Source: G016756615 sp035556195 (GTDB lineage: Bacteria; Pseudomonadota; Alphaproteobacteria; Rhizobiales; Rhizobiaceae). Taken from it: 64,000 bases of DNA. The stretch is taken from positions 62,001 to 126,000 of the forward strand of contig DATMFK010000016.1 in the NCBI GenBank assembly GCA_035556195.1, given 5' to 3'. The notes below the pieces were generated by a model. That model ran no database searches, was not told where the DNA came from, and saw nothing but the letters and a program-made list of their open reading frames with translations. The translations under genes were made by a program, and so were the position numbers. Positions 42,911-52,289 of this stretch are shown piece after piece. Each line of letters begins with the position of its first letter. Positions within the stretch are counted from its first letter, which is position 1.

Positions 42911-45114
42911 ACTTTACCGGCTGCTTGCGCTTTCTTCTGCCGCTTGAATTGTGCAATGCGCTTGGGGGCATGGGACTTCAGGGCGCCGCCTCGCCCGGAG
43001 AGGCTCGGATTCGTCATGAAATATTCCTGCGCGTTGAACGGTTCTTCACCCTCGTCCGGCACGACCCGGCGCGAGGTTCCATCAGGCAATACTTCGAAAC
43101 TTTGCTGATTGTCCATCACGTTTCCGAGCATGATTTGCCCGAGCACCTGCTCATGCACCGTCGGATTGGTGATCGGCACCAGGGTTTCGACGCGCCGGTC
43201 CAGGTTCCGCGGCATGATGTCAGCCGAGCTGATGTAGACGATCGCCTCGTCGGACGGCAGGCCATGGCCGTTCCCGAAGCAATAGATGCGGCTGTGCTCG
43301 AGGAAACGGCCGACGATTGATTTGACTCGAATATTCTCCGACAGGCCCGGCACTTGGGGCCTGAGACAGCAGATACCTCGCACCACCAGCTCGATCTCGA
43401 CACCGGCGCTGCTGGCATCATAGAGCGCGTCTATAACGATCGGATCGACGAGCGCGTTCATTTTCATCCAGATTCGAGCCGGACGACCTTCGCGGGCGTG
43501 TTTCATCTCGTCCGCGATATGCCCCAGGATGCGGCTTCTCAGCGTGAAGGGTGAGATCGCGAGCCGCATTTCCTGTGCCGGTTCGGCGTAACCGGTAATG
43601 AAGTTGAAGACTTGCGCGACGTCCCGGGCGATCTTGGCATCGGAGGTAAAATAAGAAAGGTCGGTGTAGATACGGGCGGTGATCGGGTGGTAGTTGCCGG
43701 TCCCCAGGTGCACGTAGTTGCGCAGGCGCTGGTCCTCGCGCCGGACGACCAGGGACATCTTCGCATGAGTCTTCAGTTCGATGAAGCCGAACACGACTTG
43801 GACACCGGCACGCTCCAGATCGCGGGCCCAGCGTATGTTCGCTTCCTCGTCGAAGCGCGCCTTGAGCTCGACCAGCGCGGTCACCGACTTTCCCGCCTCG
43901 GCCGCGTCGATGAGGGCACGCACGATCGGGCTGTCGTTCGATGTGCGGTAGAGCGTCTGCTTGATCGCCACGACATCCGGGTCGGCAGCAGCCTGACGCA
44001 GGAACTGCACAACCACGTCGAAGGATTCATAGGGGTGATGGACGATGATGTCCTTCTCTCGGATCGCCGCGAAGCAGTCCCCGCCATGCTCCCTGATACG
44101 TTCGGGAAAACGTGGGTTGTAGGGCGTGAACTTCAGATCGTCGCGGGCGACCGCCACGATTTCGGAGATCTGGTTCACCGCCAAGGGCCCGGTCAGCACG
44201 CTGATGCGGCCTGCCGAAACGCCGAGCTCGCCGGCCACGAAACCGCGCAGCACCTCCGGCATAACGTCGTCGAACTCGATGCGGATCACCGAACCACGGC
44301 GTCGCCGCTTCAGAGCCGTCTCGAACAGACGTACGAGGTCTTCGGCCTCCTCCTCCACCTCGATGTCGCTGTCACGGATGATGCGGAAGGTGCCCGATCC
44401 CTTGACCTCGTAGCCAGGGAAAAGCTTGCCGATGAACAGATTGACCGTCTCTTCCAGAGTGATGAAGCGAACGCTGTCCTTGCGGTCTGGCAAGCGGATG
44501 AAGCGTTTCAGCGTCACAGGCAGGCGCAATAGGGCCGTCATCTCCTCTCCATTCTTGAGATGACGCAACTGCAGCGCGATCGAGAAGCCGAGATTGGGGA
44601 TGAACGGGAAGGGATGCGCCGGATCGATGGACAGCGGCGTAAGGACGGGGAACACGGCCTCGAGGAAGTGGTCTTCCAACCAGCCCTTGTCGTCGCGCGA
44701 CAGAGCATTCGCCGAAACCCTCTCGATTCCCTCGGCCTTCAGAAGCTCGCTCAGCTCCGAAAGAATCTTTTGCTGATCCTCCTGCAGCCGCTCGACTTCA
44801 TGTAGCACCTGGTCGAGCTGCTGCTCGGGCGTGCGGCCGTCAGGGCTTCTCATGGCGATGCCTTCGCGTACCTGGCCGGCAAGGCCAGCCACGCGCACCA
44901 TGAAGAACTCGTCCAGGTTGGTGGCTGAAATCGAAAGGAAGCGCACTCTTTCCAGCAGCGGATGGCTCGGATTCTGTGCCTGTTCGAGCACCCGGCGATT
45001 GAACTGGAGCCAGGAGAACTCGCGGTTGACGAAACGGTCCGGATTGCCTTCCGGATCGCCCGGCGCGGCCGCGACGGTCACGAATTCAGTCTGGACGGGC
45101 TTCAGCTCGGTCAT
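42907..45114 (-). CDS. ppk: Polyphosphate kinase 1
   Basis: Membrane-associated kinase, 735 aa, polymerising ATP gamma-phosphate into polyphosphate. N domain starts NREFSWLQFNRRVLEQA; the tandem phospholipase-D-like domains include FIELKTHAKMSLVVRRE and the autophosphorylated His in YVHLGTGNYH, plus the second His in the RVETLVPI region. Start ATG 45112-45114 (MTELKPVQ) is chosen; the 31 upstream codons lack a site. Coupled to ppx. Confidence 0.93.
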   Translation of the reverse strand: MTELKPVQTEFVTVAAAPGDPEGNPDRFVNREFSWLQFNRRVLEQAQNPSHPLLERVRFLSISATNLDEFFMVRVAGLAGQVREGIAMRSPDGRTPEQQLDQVLHEVERLQEDQQKILSELSELLKAEGIERVSANALSRDDKGWLEDHFLEAVFPVLTPLSIDPAHPFPFIPNLGFSIALQLRHLKNGEEMTALLRLPVTLKRFIRLPDRKDSVRFITLEETVNLFIGKLFPGYEVKGSGTFRIIRDSDIEVEEEAEDLVRLFETALKRRRRGSVIRIEFDDVMPEVLRGFVAGELGVSAGRISVLTGPLAVNQISEIVAVARDDLKFTPYNPRFPERIREHGGDCFAAIREKDIIVHHPYESFDVVVQFLRQAAADPDVVAIKQTLYRTSNDSPIVRALIDAAEAGKSVTALVELKARFDEEANIRWARDLERAGVQVVFGFIELKTHAKMSLVVRREDQRLRNYVHLGTGNYHPITARIYTDLSYFTSDAKIARDVAQVFNFITGYAEPAQEMRLAISPFTLRSRILGHIADEMKHAREGRPARIWMKMNALVDPIVIDALYDASSAGVEIELVVRGICCLRPQVPGLSENIRVKSIVGRFLEHSRIYCFGNGHGLPSDEAIVYISSADIMPRNLDRRVETLVPITNPTVHEQVLGQIMLGNVMDNQQSFEVLPDGTSRRVVPDEGEEPFNAQEYFMTNPSLSGRGGALKSHAPKRIAQFKRQKKAQAAGKV

Positions 45115-45287
45115 CTCGTACAGATCCCCTCGCCGGCTGTTCGCGATCCGGCCGGCATTTACACGCAATCTATCTCCTGGCAGCCTTTTGCGACAGTTTG
45201 ATTTCACACCGCTTGCATTGAATGCTCAGATGATACAAATCGGCGGCAAAGTTTCGATCGCGCTCGCGATCATTCCCGGAGGTTGAC

Positions 45288-45533
45288 ATGGCCGGTGGCT
45301 CCATACCGCATTTCCAGAACGATGCCGGACACCCCGTCATCGAGATCGGCGTCAAGGAATTCATGTGCGTGGGCGCCAATCCGCCCTTCGATCATCCGCA
45401 TGTGTTCCTCGACATGGGTGCCGACGCCGACAAGGTCTGTCCATATTGCTCGACCCTGTTCAGGTACAACCCTGCCCTCAAAGCGAACGAGACGCGGCCC
45501 GACGGCTGCCTCTATCTCGACCGAGCTGCCTGA
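45288..45533 (+). CDS. Zinc-finger CHCC domain protein (NDUFS6-like)
   Basis: Small protein, 81 aa. Zn ligands fit the zf-CHCC pattern: Cys27, His36 or His38, Cys51 and Cys54 (CPYC). Related to the complex I subunit NDUFS6, so a role in respiratory complex I assembly or stability is plausible. Excellent ribosome site GGAGGTTGAC before the ATG. The FAD monooxygenase gene starts 15 bases downstream. Confidence 0.85.
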   Translation: MAGGSIPHFQNDAGHPVIEIGVKEFMCVGANPPFDHPHVFLDMGADADKVCPYCSTLFRYNPALKANETRPDGCLYLDRAA

Positions 45534-45548
45534 TCCGGTCTCATCTCG

Positions 45549-46757
45549 ATGAAATGCTCCGGGCGCATCATCGTTGCCGGAGCAGGCATTGCCGGCCTCA
45601 CCGCGGCGCTCGCCCTCGCAGCCGAAGGTTTCGCAGTCGACATTTATGAGCGCGCACCGAGGCTCGAGGAGGCAGGTGCCGGCCTTCAACTATCGCCAAA
45701 CGCCACGCGCATACTCGCTGCGCTCGGCGTTCTCGACAAGCTTCTGCCGGACGCGGTTGAGCCCACGGCGGTCGTGTTGCGGGATGCGCGGACACTGTCC
45801 GAAGTGGCTCGCGTTCCTCTCGACAAGGCCAGGGAACGCTGGCGCGCACCCTATCTCGTCGCGCACCGCGCCGATCTGCAGAGCGCCCTGCTCTCGCACG
45901 CTCTCGGCAATGATCGCATCCGGCTCGTCACCAATGCCGAGGTGACCCATATCGCGATCGAGCCGGATGGGGTTGCCGTGTCGGTCCGGCAGGGCAGCCG
46001 GAGCGAGCAGGCAACGGGCGCTCTTCTCGTCGCCGCCGATGGCGTGTGGTCGTCGATGCGGGCGCTCACGGGGGGTAAAAGTAGTTTTTCTGGTGCCGTG
46101 GCGTGGCGCACGACGCTCCAGGCGGACAGCCCGGCCGGGGAAGCCTTTGCACGCATTGCACCCGCCAATATCGTCACGGCATTCATGCATCCTTCGGCGC
46201 ATCTGATCGCCTATCCGATACGTGGCGGTCGCTCGATCAATCTTGTCGCCCTGACGAGAAACACCGCCTTGGACCGCGTCGCGTCGCCCCGCGCCGACCC
46301 TGACCAACTCGCATACAGCTTGCGCGGAACTGCTTCGCAGATCGCGGGACTTCCGCGTCATGCGGGGCCCTGGACGCTTTGGCCCCTCCATACCGCCAAG
46401 GCCGGCTCGTGGCGATCCGGCGGCAGGCTTGCGCTGATCGGCGACGCCGCGCATGCAATGACTCCCTTCGCTGCACAGGGCGCAGCAATGGCAATCGAGG
46501 ATGCCGCGGTGCTCGCCAAGCTCGTGGCGTCCATGCCCGACGACCTTCCGCAGGCCCTGGAGCGCTACGAGACGCTCCGCCGGCCACGCATCGCGAAAGT
46601 GGCCCGGCGCGGAGCGCTCAACAATTTTACGTGGCACGCTTCGGGACCGATCGCTCTGGCGCGGAATCTCGTCCTCAAGACCCTGCCGCCCGAAAGGCTC
46701 GCTTCAGACCTGGACTGGCTCTATGGGTGGAGCGTATCCGACGCCGCACAAAGTTAG
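45549..46757 (+). CDS. FAD-dependent monooxygenase (salicylate/3-hydroxybenzoate hydroxylase type)
   Basis: Flavoprotein of 402 aa. Dinucleotide motif GAGIAGLTAALALA (~11-24), DG-like motif near LVAADGVWSSMR and GDAAHAMTPFAAQGAAMAIEDA (second FAD motif). Group A aromatic hydroxylase architecture. The substrate is unknown; salicylate or 3-hydroxybenzoate are family precedents, but ubiquinone-pathway relatives look similar. Likely co-transcribed with the Zn-finger gene 15 bases upstream. Confidence 0.85.
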   Translation: MKCSGRIIVAGAGIAGLTAALALAAEGFAVDIYERAPRLEEAGAGLQLSPNATRILAALGVLDKLLPDAVEPTAVVLRDARTLSEVARVPLDKARERWRAPYLVAHRADLQSALLSHALGNDRIRLVTNAEVTHIAIEPDGVAVSVRQGSRSEQATGALLVAADGVWSSMRALTGGKSSFSGAVAWRTTLQADSPAGEAFARIAPANIVTAFMHPSAHLIAYPIRGGRSINLVALTRNTALDRVASPRADPDQLAYSLRGTASQIAGLPRHAGPWTLWPLHTAKAGSWRSGGRLALIGDAAHAMTPFAAQGAAMAIEDAAVLAKLVASMPDDLPQALERYETLRRPRIAKVARRGALNNFTWHASGPIALARNLVLKTLPPERLASDLDWLYGWSVSDAAQS

Positions 46758-46845
46758 GCCAGTCGGAGCGGTGCGGGCTCCGGCCTCATCGCCCGCCTGG
46801 CACGGCCGATCTGAACGCATCTGCGTCAGGCGGCGGTTCGCGAGG

Positions 46846-47649
46846 TCAGTGCAGGATCTGGCTCAGGAAGAGCTTGGTGCGCTCGTGGCGAGGATGGTCG
46901 AAAAACTCGGCCGGCGTGTTTTGCTCGACGATCTGGCCGGCATCCATGAAGATCACCCGGTTGGCGACTTTGCGGGCGAATCCCATTTCGTGCGTCACGC
47001 ACAGCATGGTCATGCCCTCCTCTGCCAGACCCACCATCGTCTCCAGCACCTCCTTGATCATCTCCGGATCGAGTGCCGAAGTTGGCTCATCGAACAGCAT
47101 GATGCGCGGGTTCATGCACAAGGAGCGGGCGATCGCGACGCGCTGCTGCTGGCCGCCCGACAATTGCCCGGGATATTTGTTTGCCTGCTCGGGAATCTTC
47201 ACGCGCGTGAGGAAATGCATGGCGATCTCCTCGGCCTGCTTCTTCGGAATTTTGCGGACCCAGATCGGCGCCAGCGTACAGTTCTCCAGGATCGTCAGAT
47301 GCGGGAAGAGGTTGAAGTGCTGGAACACCATGCCGACTTCGCGGCGGATCTCATCGATCTTTTTCAAGTCGTTGGTCAGTTCCTTGCCATCGACCACGAT
47401 CTTGCCCTTCTGGTGTTCTTCCAGCCGGTTGATGCAGCGGATCAGCGTCGACTTGCCCGAGCCCGATGGGCCGCAGATCACGATGCGCTCGCCGCGCATG
47501 ACGGTGAGATTGATGTCCTTCAGCACATGGAAATCGCCATACCATTTGTGCATGCCGGCGATCTCCACCGCCACGTCGGTGTCCGAGATCTGCATCTTCG
47601 AGCGGTCGACCTTGATCTCGTCAGCTCTAACGGCGTTCTCGGTTGCCAT
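46846..47649 (-). CDS. aapP: General L-amino acid ABC transporter ATP-binding protein
   Basis: PAAT-family ATPase, 267 aa. Walker A GPSGSGKST (~60-68), Q-loop VFQHFNLFPHLT, signature LSGGQQQR, Walker B IMLFDEPTSALDPE, H-loop VTHEM. N-terminal ~25-residue extension (MATENAVRADE...) is typical of AapP/BztD. Last gene of aapJQMP, 36 bases after aapM. It powers broad-specificity L-amino acid uptake in rhizobia. Confidence 0.94.
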   Translation of the reverse strand: MATENAVRADEIKVDRSKMQISDTDVAVEIAGMHKWYGDFHVLKDINLTVMRGERIVICGPSGSGKSTLIRCINRLEEHQKGKIVVDGKELTNDLKKIDEIRREVGMVFQHFNLFPHLTILENCTLAPIWVRKIPKKQAEEIAMHFLTRVKIPEQANKYPGQLSGGQQQRVAIARSLCMNPRIMLFDEPTSALDPEMIKEVLETMVGLAEEGMTMLCVTHEMGFARKVANRVIFMDAGQIVEQNTPAEFFDHPRHERTKLFLSQILH

Positions 47650-47685
47650 AGTCGGTTCCCTTTGACAGATTTTTTTGTCGTACGG

Positions 47686-48837
47686 TCATCTACGATAGCT
47701 CGTATCGAGCCGGCGCTCCATGAAAATGGAGTATCGCGACATGCCGAAACAGAAGAGCCAAAATATGAAGCCGGCGAAGATCAGTCCCGTCATCGGCGTC
47801 TGGGCGGTGGCCCACGTCGTATCGGAGAAGCTCTGACGAACGATACCTAACAGGTCGAACATTCCGATAATGGAAACAAGACTGGTATCCTTGAACAGGC
47901 CGATGAAGGTATTGACGATACCAGGTATGACCAGCTTCAACGCCTGCGGGAGCACGATGAGCCAGATCTTCTGCCAATAGCCCAGTCCGAGCGAGTCCGC
48001 GCCCTCATACTGGCCCTTTGGGATCGCCTGTAGCCCGCCGCGGATCACTTCCGCCATATAGGCGGATGCGAACAACGCCACTCCGATCAGCGCCCGCAGC
48101 AATTTGTCGAAGGTCGTACCTGGCGGCAGAAAGAGCGGCAGCATGACGCTTGCCATGAACAACACGGTCACCAGCGGCACGCCGCGAACCGTCTCGATGA
48201 AGACGACCGAGAACATCTTCACGACTGGCAGCTTGGATCTGCGTCCTAGTGCCAGAAGTATGCCGAGCGGCAGCGAGACGGATATGCCGACATAGGACAG
48301 GACGAGCGTGACGAGCAGCCCGCCCCACAATGCAGTCTCGACATGCGTCAGGCCAAACCAGCCGCCGACCAGCAGGATAAAGGCGACCACCGGGAAGACG
48401 CCGAAGAACAGAACCGCATTCAGTGCCTTGTACGGAACGCGCGGGACGAGGAGCGGCACCAGCAGCGCGACGAACAGAACCCCGACGAGAGTGACGCGCC
48501 AGCGCTCGTCGACCGGGTAACGGCCGAACATGAATTGTTCGAACTTTGCCTTGACGAAAGGCCAACACGCGCCCGACCACCCGTCCGGTTGGATTCCGCC
48601 CTGCGCGACGGTGGCGCAGAAGGTCCGGTCCGTGCCTGTCCATGCGGCGTTGAACAATGTCCAATCGAGGACTGGGGGCATGACGAAGGCGACGAGCAGG
48701 AGCCCCAATACGGTAAGGGTAGCGTCCAACGGCGAAGCGAAGAGGTTCTTTCGCATCCATGCCATCGGCCCGCGCTGCCCGCGCGGCGGCTTCTCGATCG
48801 CGGCCATTTCGGTGCGGACATAAGCGAGATCACGCAT
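47686..48837 (-). CDS. aapM: General L-amino acid ABC transporter permease
   Basis: Membrane permease, 383 aa. Long N-terminal region with several helices (~35-160), then the His/Glu/Gln-type BPD_transp_1 domain (~170-375) with EVIRGGLQAIPKGQYEGADSLGL-type EAA loop (core GLQAIPKGQYEGA). This extended form is characteristic of AapM/BztC. The ribosome site lies inside the end of aapQ; only seven bases separate the genes. Confidence 0.93.
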   Translation of the reverse strand: MRDLAYVRTEMAAIEKPPRGQRGPMAWMRKNLFASPLDATLTVLGLLLVAFVMPPVLDWTLFNAAWTGTDRTFCATVAQGGIQPDGWSGACWPFVKAKFEQFMFGRYPVDERWRVTLVGVLFVALLVPLLVPRVPYKALNAVLFFGVFPVVAFILLVGGWFGLTHVETALWGGLLVTLVLSYVGISVSLPLGILLALGRRSKLPVVKMFSVVFIETVRGVPLVTVLFMASVMLPLFLPPGTTFDKLLRALIGVALFASAYMAEVIRGGLQAIPKGQYEGADSLGLGYWQKIWLIVLPQALKLVIPGIVNTFIGLFKDTSLVSIIGMFDLLGIVRQSFSDTTWATAQTPMTGLIFAGFIFWLFCFGMSRYSIFMERRLDTSYRR

Positions 48838-48844
48838 CGGCCAC

Positions 48845-50035
48845 CTACCTCTCCACCAACGCCATCCTGGCGTTGAACCAGTTCATGAAGGCCGAGGTCA
48901 GCAGGCTTATTCCCAGATAGACAACCATCCAGATTGCGACGACCTCGATGGACTGGCCTGTCTGGTTGAGGATCGTGCCGCCCACGGCGACCAGATCGGC
49001 ATAACCGACGGCGATCGCCAGGGAAGAGTTCTTCGTCAGGTTCAGGTATTGGCTGGTGAGAGGGGGAATGATGATGCGCAAGGCCTGCGGCACGATCACC
49101 AGCCGCAAGGTTTGCCCGGGCCGCAAGCCGAGCGCAAGAGATGCTTCGGTCTGACCTTTGTTCACGCCAAGAATTCCTGCCCTGACGATCTCCGCGATGA
49201 AGGAAGCCGTGTAAAAGGACAGCGCGAGATAGAGCGCGATGAATTCCGGCCTGATCTGAAATCCGCCGGTCAGGTTGAACGTGCCCTTCTGGGGATATTC
49301 GATGGTTAGCGGGAAACCGGCGGCGATGAAGGCAAGCAGCGGCAGCCCCACGATCAGGCCTAGGGAGGTCCATAGGACCGGAAATTGTTGGCCGGTGGCC
49401 ATCTGGCGTGCACGTGCCCGCCGCGCCACGAACCAAGCCATGGCGATGCCCAGGGCCAAGCCTACCAGGACCAGCCAAGCTCCGGGCTCCCAAACGGTTT
49501 TAGGCAGAAAGAAACCGCGGCTGTTCAAATAGGAGTCGAAAGGCAACGCGATGCTGTCGCGTGGCAGCGGCAACACCGAGAGAACGCCCAGATACCAGAA
49601 GAAGATGACGAGCAGCGGCGGGATATTGCGGAAGACCTCCACGTAGACGGTGCAGATCTTACGGATGAGCCAGTTCTTCGACAGGCGACCGATGCCGATG
49701 ACGAAGCCGACGATCGATGCGGTGATGATGCCGGTGACGGCGACCAGGAGCGTGTTCAGCAGTCCGACCACCACCGCCCGAGCGAAGGTGGAATCGGAAG
49801 AGTACTGAATAAGCGTCTGGCTGATGTCGAAGCCTGCGCGCCCGCGGAGAAAACCGAAGCCTGAGGCGATGTTGGCGCGCCTGAGATTCTCGACCGTGTT
49901 ACCAACAATCCAGTAGAGGAAGATGACCAGCGCGACGAAAACGAGGACCTGATATATGAGGCCTCGGAACCTCGGATCGTTGAGCAGCGGAACCCGCGCG
50001 GGTTCGTCTCGCCGAATGGTCTCGTGTGTCGCCAT
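48845..50035 (-). CDS. aapQ: General L-amino acid ABC transporter permease
   Basis: Membrane permease, 396 aa, partner of AapM. Helices at ~25-45, 90-115, and an extra central region (~180-250) before the end of the BPD_transp_1 domain; EAA loop around GVNKGQTEASLALGL. Size and layout fit AapQ/BztB. Strong AGGGGGGAGGA-type site before the ATG. A hairpin separates it from aapJ. Confidence 0.93.
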   Translation of the reverse strand: MATHETIRRDEPARVPLLNDPRFRGLIYQVLVFVALVIFLYWIVGNTVENLRRANIASGFGFLRGRAGFDISQTLIQYSSDSTFARAVVVGLLNTLLVAVTGIITASIVGFVIGIGRLSKNWLIRKICTVYVEVFRNIPPLLVIFFWYLGVLSVLPLPRDSIALPFDSYLNSRGFFLPKTVWEPGAWLVLVGLALGIAMAWFVARRARARQMATGQQFPVLWTSLGLIVGLPLLAFIAAGFPLTIEYPQKGTFNLTGGFQIRPEFIALYLALSFYTASFIAEIVRAGILGVNKGQTEASLALGLRPGQTLRLVIVPQALRIIIPPLTSQYLNLTKNSSLAIAVGYADLVAVGGTILNQTGQSIEVVAIWMVVYLGISLLTSAFMNWFNARMALVER

Positions 50036-50059
50036 CGGTCCTCCCCCCTTCTATGCGGG

Positions 50060-50086
50060 ACCGGAAGGCATAGTTCGCCTTCCGGT
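50060..50086 (-). terminator. aapJ-aapQ intercistronic hairpin
   Basis: Ten-base perfect stem ACCGGAAGGC/GCCTTCCGGT (50060-50069 and 50077-50086), seven-base loop, 14 bases past the aapJ stop and before aapQ. Such structures usually stabilise the abundant binding-protein mRNA and attenuate transporter genes. No T-run. Confidence 0.6.
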
Positions 50087-50099
50087 TTGGATCATGCGA

Positions 50100-51128
50100 T
50101 CAGCGGATCGGGGGCGCGTACTGGAGGCCGCCCTTGGACCATTGAGCGTTGATGCCCCGGGCGATTTTCAGCGGGCTTCCGGAGCCGATATTGCGATCGA
50201 AGATCTCGCCGTAGTTCCCGACGCTCTTGAGGATGTTCACGACCCAGTCGTTCCCCAGGCCTAGATCGGTTCCGATCTTGGTGTCGGCTTCCTCGCCAAG
50301 CACGCGCTTCACCTCTGGGCTGCCGTTCGTTTTCATCTCCTCGACATTGGCCTGCGTGATGCCGAGTTCCTCGGCGGTCAGAAGGGCGAAATGCACCCAT
50401 TTGACAATGTCGAACCATTGGTCGTCGCCCTGCCGGACCACAGGCCCGAGCGGCTCTTTCGAAATGATCTCGGGGAGCACGACGTGATCATCGGGCGCGG
50501 CGAGCGTCAGGCGGATCGCATAGAGGCCGGACTGATCGGTGGTGTAGACGTCGCAGCGACCGGAATCGTAGGCCGCGTTGACCTCTTCGAGTTTCTCGAA
50601 CACGACCGGATTGTACTCCATCTTGTTCGCCTTGAAGTAGTCGGCCAGGTTGAGCTCGGTCGTCGTGCCTGCCTGTACGCATACCGAAGCGCCGGAAAGC
50701 TGAAGGGCCGAATTGACGCCCGGCAGCTTCTTGGCGTTGATCATGAAGCCCTGGCCGTCAAAGTAGTTGATGCCCGTGAAGTTGAAACCGAGCGCCGTAT
50801 CGCGGCTGATCGTCCAGGTCGTGTTGCGCACCAGCACGTCGATCTCACCCGATTGGAGTGCGGTGAAACGCTCCTTGGCCGTTGTCGGAGTGTATTTCAC
50901 CTTTTTCGGGTCACCGAAGATGGCCGCGGCGATCGCCTTGCAGTAGTCGACATCGAAGCCGGACCATTCGCCTTTGTCGTTCGGGGCAGCGAAGCCAGCC
51001 AAGCCGGTGTTGACGCCGCATTGCACGAATCCCTTGGCCTTGACGTCGTCAAGTGTCGCGCCGGAAGCGACCGAGGCGCCAAGGACCAGCGCTGCCACGC
51101 CCACCATTCCTGTCAGAACGTTTTTCAT
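50100..51128 (-). CDS. aapJ: General L-amino acid ABC transporter substrate-binding protein
   Basis: Periplasmic binding protein, 342 aa. Signal peptide (Met-Lys-Asn-Val..., cleaved near ASGATL), then SBP_bac_3 with GVNTGLAGFAAPNDKGEWSGFDVDYCK-like family opening (core GFAAPNDKG) and the longer AapJ-type C-lobe. ATG 51126-51128 preferred (AGGGGT upstream) over GTG six bases earlier. First gene of the aap operon. Confidence 0.94.
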   Translation of the reverse strand: MKNVLTGMVGVAALVLGASVASGATLDDVKAKGFVQCGVNTGLAGFAAPNDKGEWSGFDVDYCKAIAAAIFGDPKKVKYTPTTAKERFTALQSGEIDVLVRNTTWTISRDTALGFNFTGINYFDGQGFMINAKKLPGVNSALQLSGASVCVQAGTTTELNLADYFKANKMEYNPVVFEKLEEVNAAYDSGRCDVYTTDQSGLYAIRLTLAAPDDHVVLPEIISKEPLGPVVRQGDDQWFDIVKWVHFALLTAEELGITQANVEEMKTNGSPEVKRVLGEEADTKIGTDLGLGNDWVVNILKSVGNYGEIFDRNIGSGSPLKIARGINAQWSKGGLQYAPPIR

Positions 51129-51195
51129 ACCCACGACCCCTTTCTTTCATTTATTCCGGAACCACGCCCAGTTATCGGTGCGGAAGCTGCATCCT

Positions 51196-51213
51196 GCTCC
51201 GGCCGGCCGGAGC
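51196..51213. repeat. 18-base perfect palindrome upstream of aapJ
   Basis: GCTCCGGCCGGCCGGAGC is fully self-complementary. It lies 68 bases upstream of the aapJ start and 188 bases past the end of the same-strand PAP2 gene, so it could be a transcript-end hairpin or a control site. An AT-rich stretch (TTATTCATAATTCTAG) adjoins it. Confidence 0.5.
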
Positions 51214-51400
51214 CCTTATTCATAATTCTAGAGCGGTGCCTTCGCTCCCCTCCCAGTCAAGGAGTTGCATCGAAAGCGATTATTCGGCTCTGGTCAAGTA
51301 CGAAAGCCAGGGCTGGCCCAACGGCGCCGAAGCAACCAAGTACGGGTGCGCAGCCTGGGCGGTTTCCGTGCAGCCGGTGCTCAACGAGCGGGCCGGCCGG

Positions 51401-52117
51401 CTATTTTTTCAACAGCCCGATGACCGACGGGAGGAGCCGCCCCTGCTGCAGTCTGAACACCACGCCGCGCGTCGCGAGAAATCGCGCAAGTGCGACCGCG
51501 AACAACACGCCAAAGAGGAAACCGGTCACGACATCCGAGGGATAGTGGGCGCGAGCGGCAATGCGCGTGGCGGAGAAGAACAGACCGGCGAGGAGGAGCA
51601 GCACAGCGAAGCGCGGATACCACAGTATCAATATTCCCGTCACCGCTCCGACCGTCGTGGAATGCCCCGAGGGAAAGCTCGCAAATGCGTAGCCCACCGA
51701 AAGAGGCTCGAAATGGAAAGCGCCGTGCTGCTCGAAGAGGATCGGGCGTGCGCGCCCGAAAAAGACCTTCAATATGTTGACGAGAATGCCCGACAATGCG
51801 ACCGCAGCGAAGCTGAAACCTGCCTGCCCGAAGAGCATCGCCAGGCGCGAACGCCCCCGCATGCCAGCCTGAGTCCAGTCGGCAAAGCCGGCCACAAGGA
51901 AAATGGCGGCCGCTGGCACCAGGTACCATTGGGAACTGCCCACATCGGTGGCGTAGGCCATCCAGCCGATCCAGTTTGCCTCGCTTGTTCGCACGAAGGC
52001 CGTGACAGCGGTATCGATCGACGCAGCCGCCGCGGCGAGGAGGAGGCCGGCGAGCGCGATAAACGTCATCTGCCTCGTCCACACAGTGCCGCCGGGAATG
52101 TTCGGCCTGTTCCACAT
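51401..52117 (-). CDS. PAP2 superfamily phosphatase
   Basis: Integral-membrane acid phosphatase of lipid/undecaprenyl-phosphate type. All three motifs are present: KVFFGRARP, FPSGHSTT and ARAHYPSDV. Five to six helices. From ATG 52117 it is 238 aa; an in-frame ATG at 52291 would add a 58-residue basic, Ala/Gly-rich cytosolic tail and would overlap the metC start codon head-on. No clear ribosome site marks either. Substrate (phosphatidate, undecaprenyl-PP or lipid A phosphate) unknown. Confidence 0.83.
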   Translation of the reverse strand: MWNRPNIPGGTVWTRQMTFIALAGLLLAAAAASIDTAVTAFVRTSEANWIGWMAYATDVGSSQWYLVPAAAIFLVAGFADWTQAGMRGRSRLAMLFGQAGFSFAAVALSGILVNILKVFFGRARPILFEQHGAFHFEPLSVGYAFASFPSGHSTTVGAVTGILILWYPRFAVLLLLAGLFFSATRIAARAHYPSDVVTGFLFGVLFAVALARFLATRGVVFRLQQGRLLPSVIGLLKK

Positions 52118-52289
52118 GCGATGGTGGGCGCCGCCAAGAGCGGCTGCGAAACGGCGATGCGGGGCAGCGGCCGCTTGACCTTTGCCATTCGCTGCACGGC
52201 CCGAACGCCCGTCACCGGCGTTTCGTGCCGGTTGCGCCGTCGAGGTCTGCCCCTTATGCGTAGGTTTTCTCTGATACAGGCTGGGCTTC

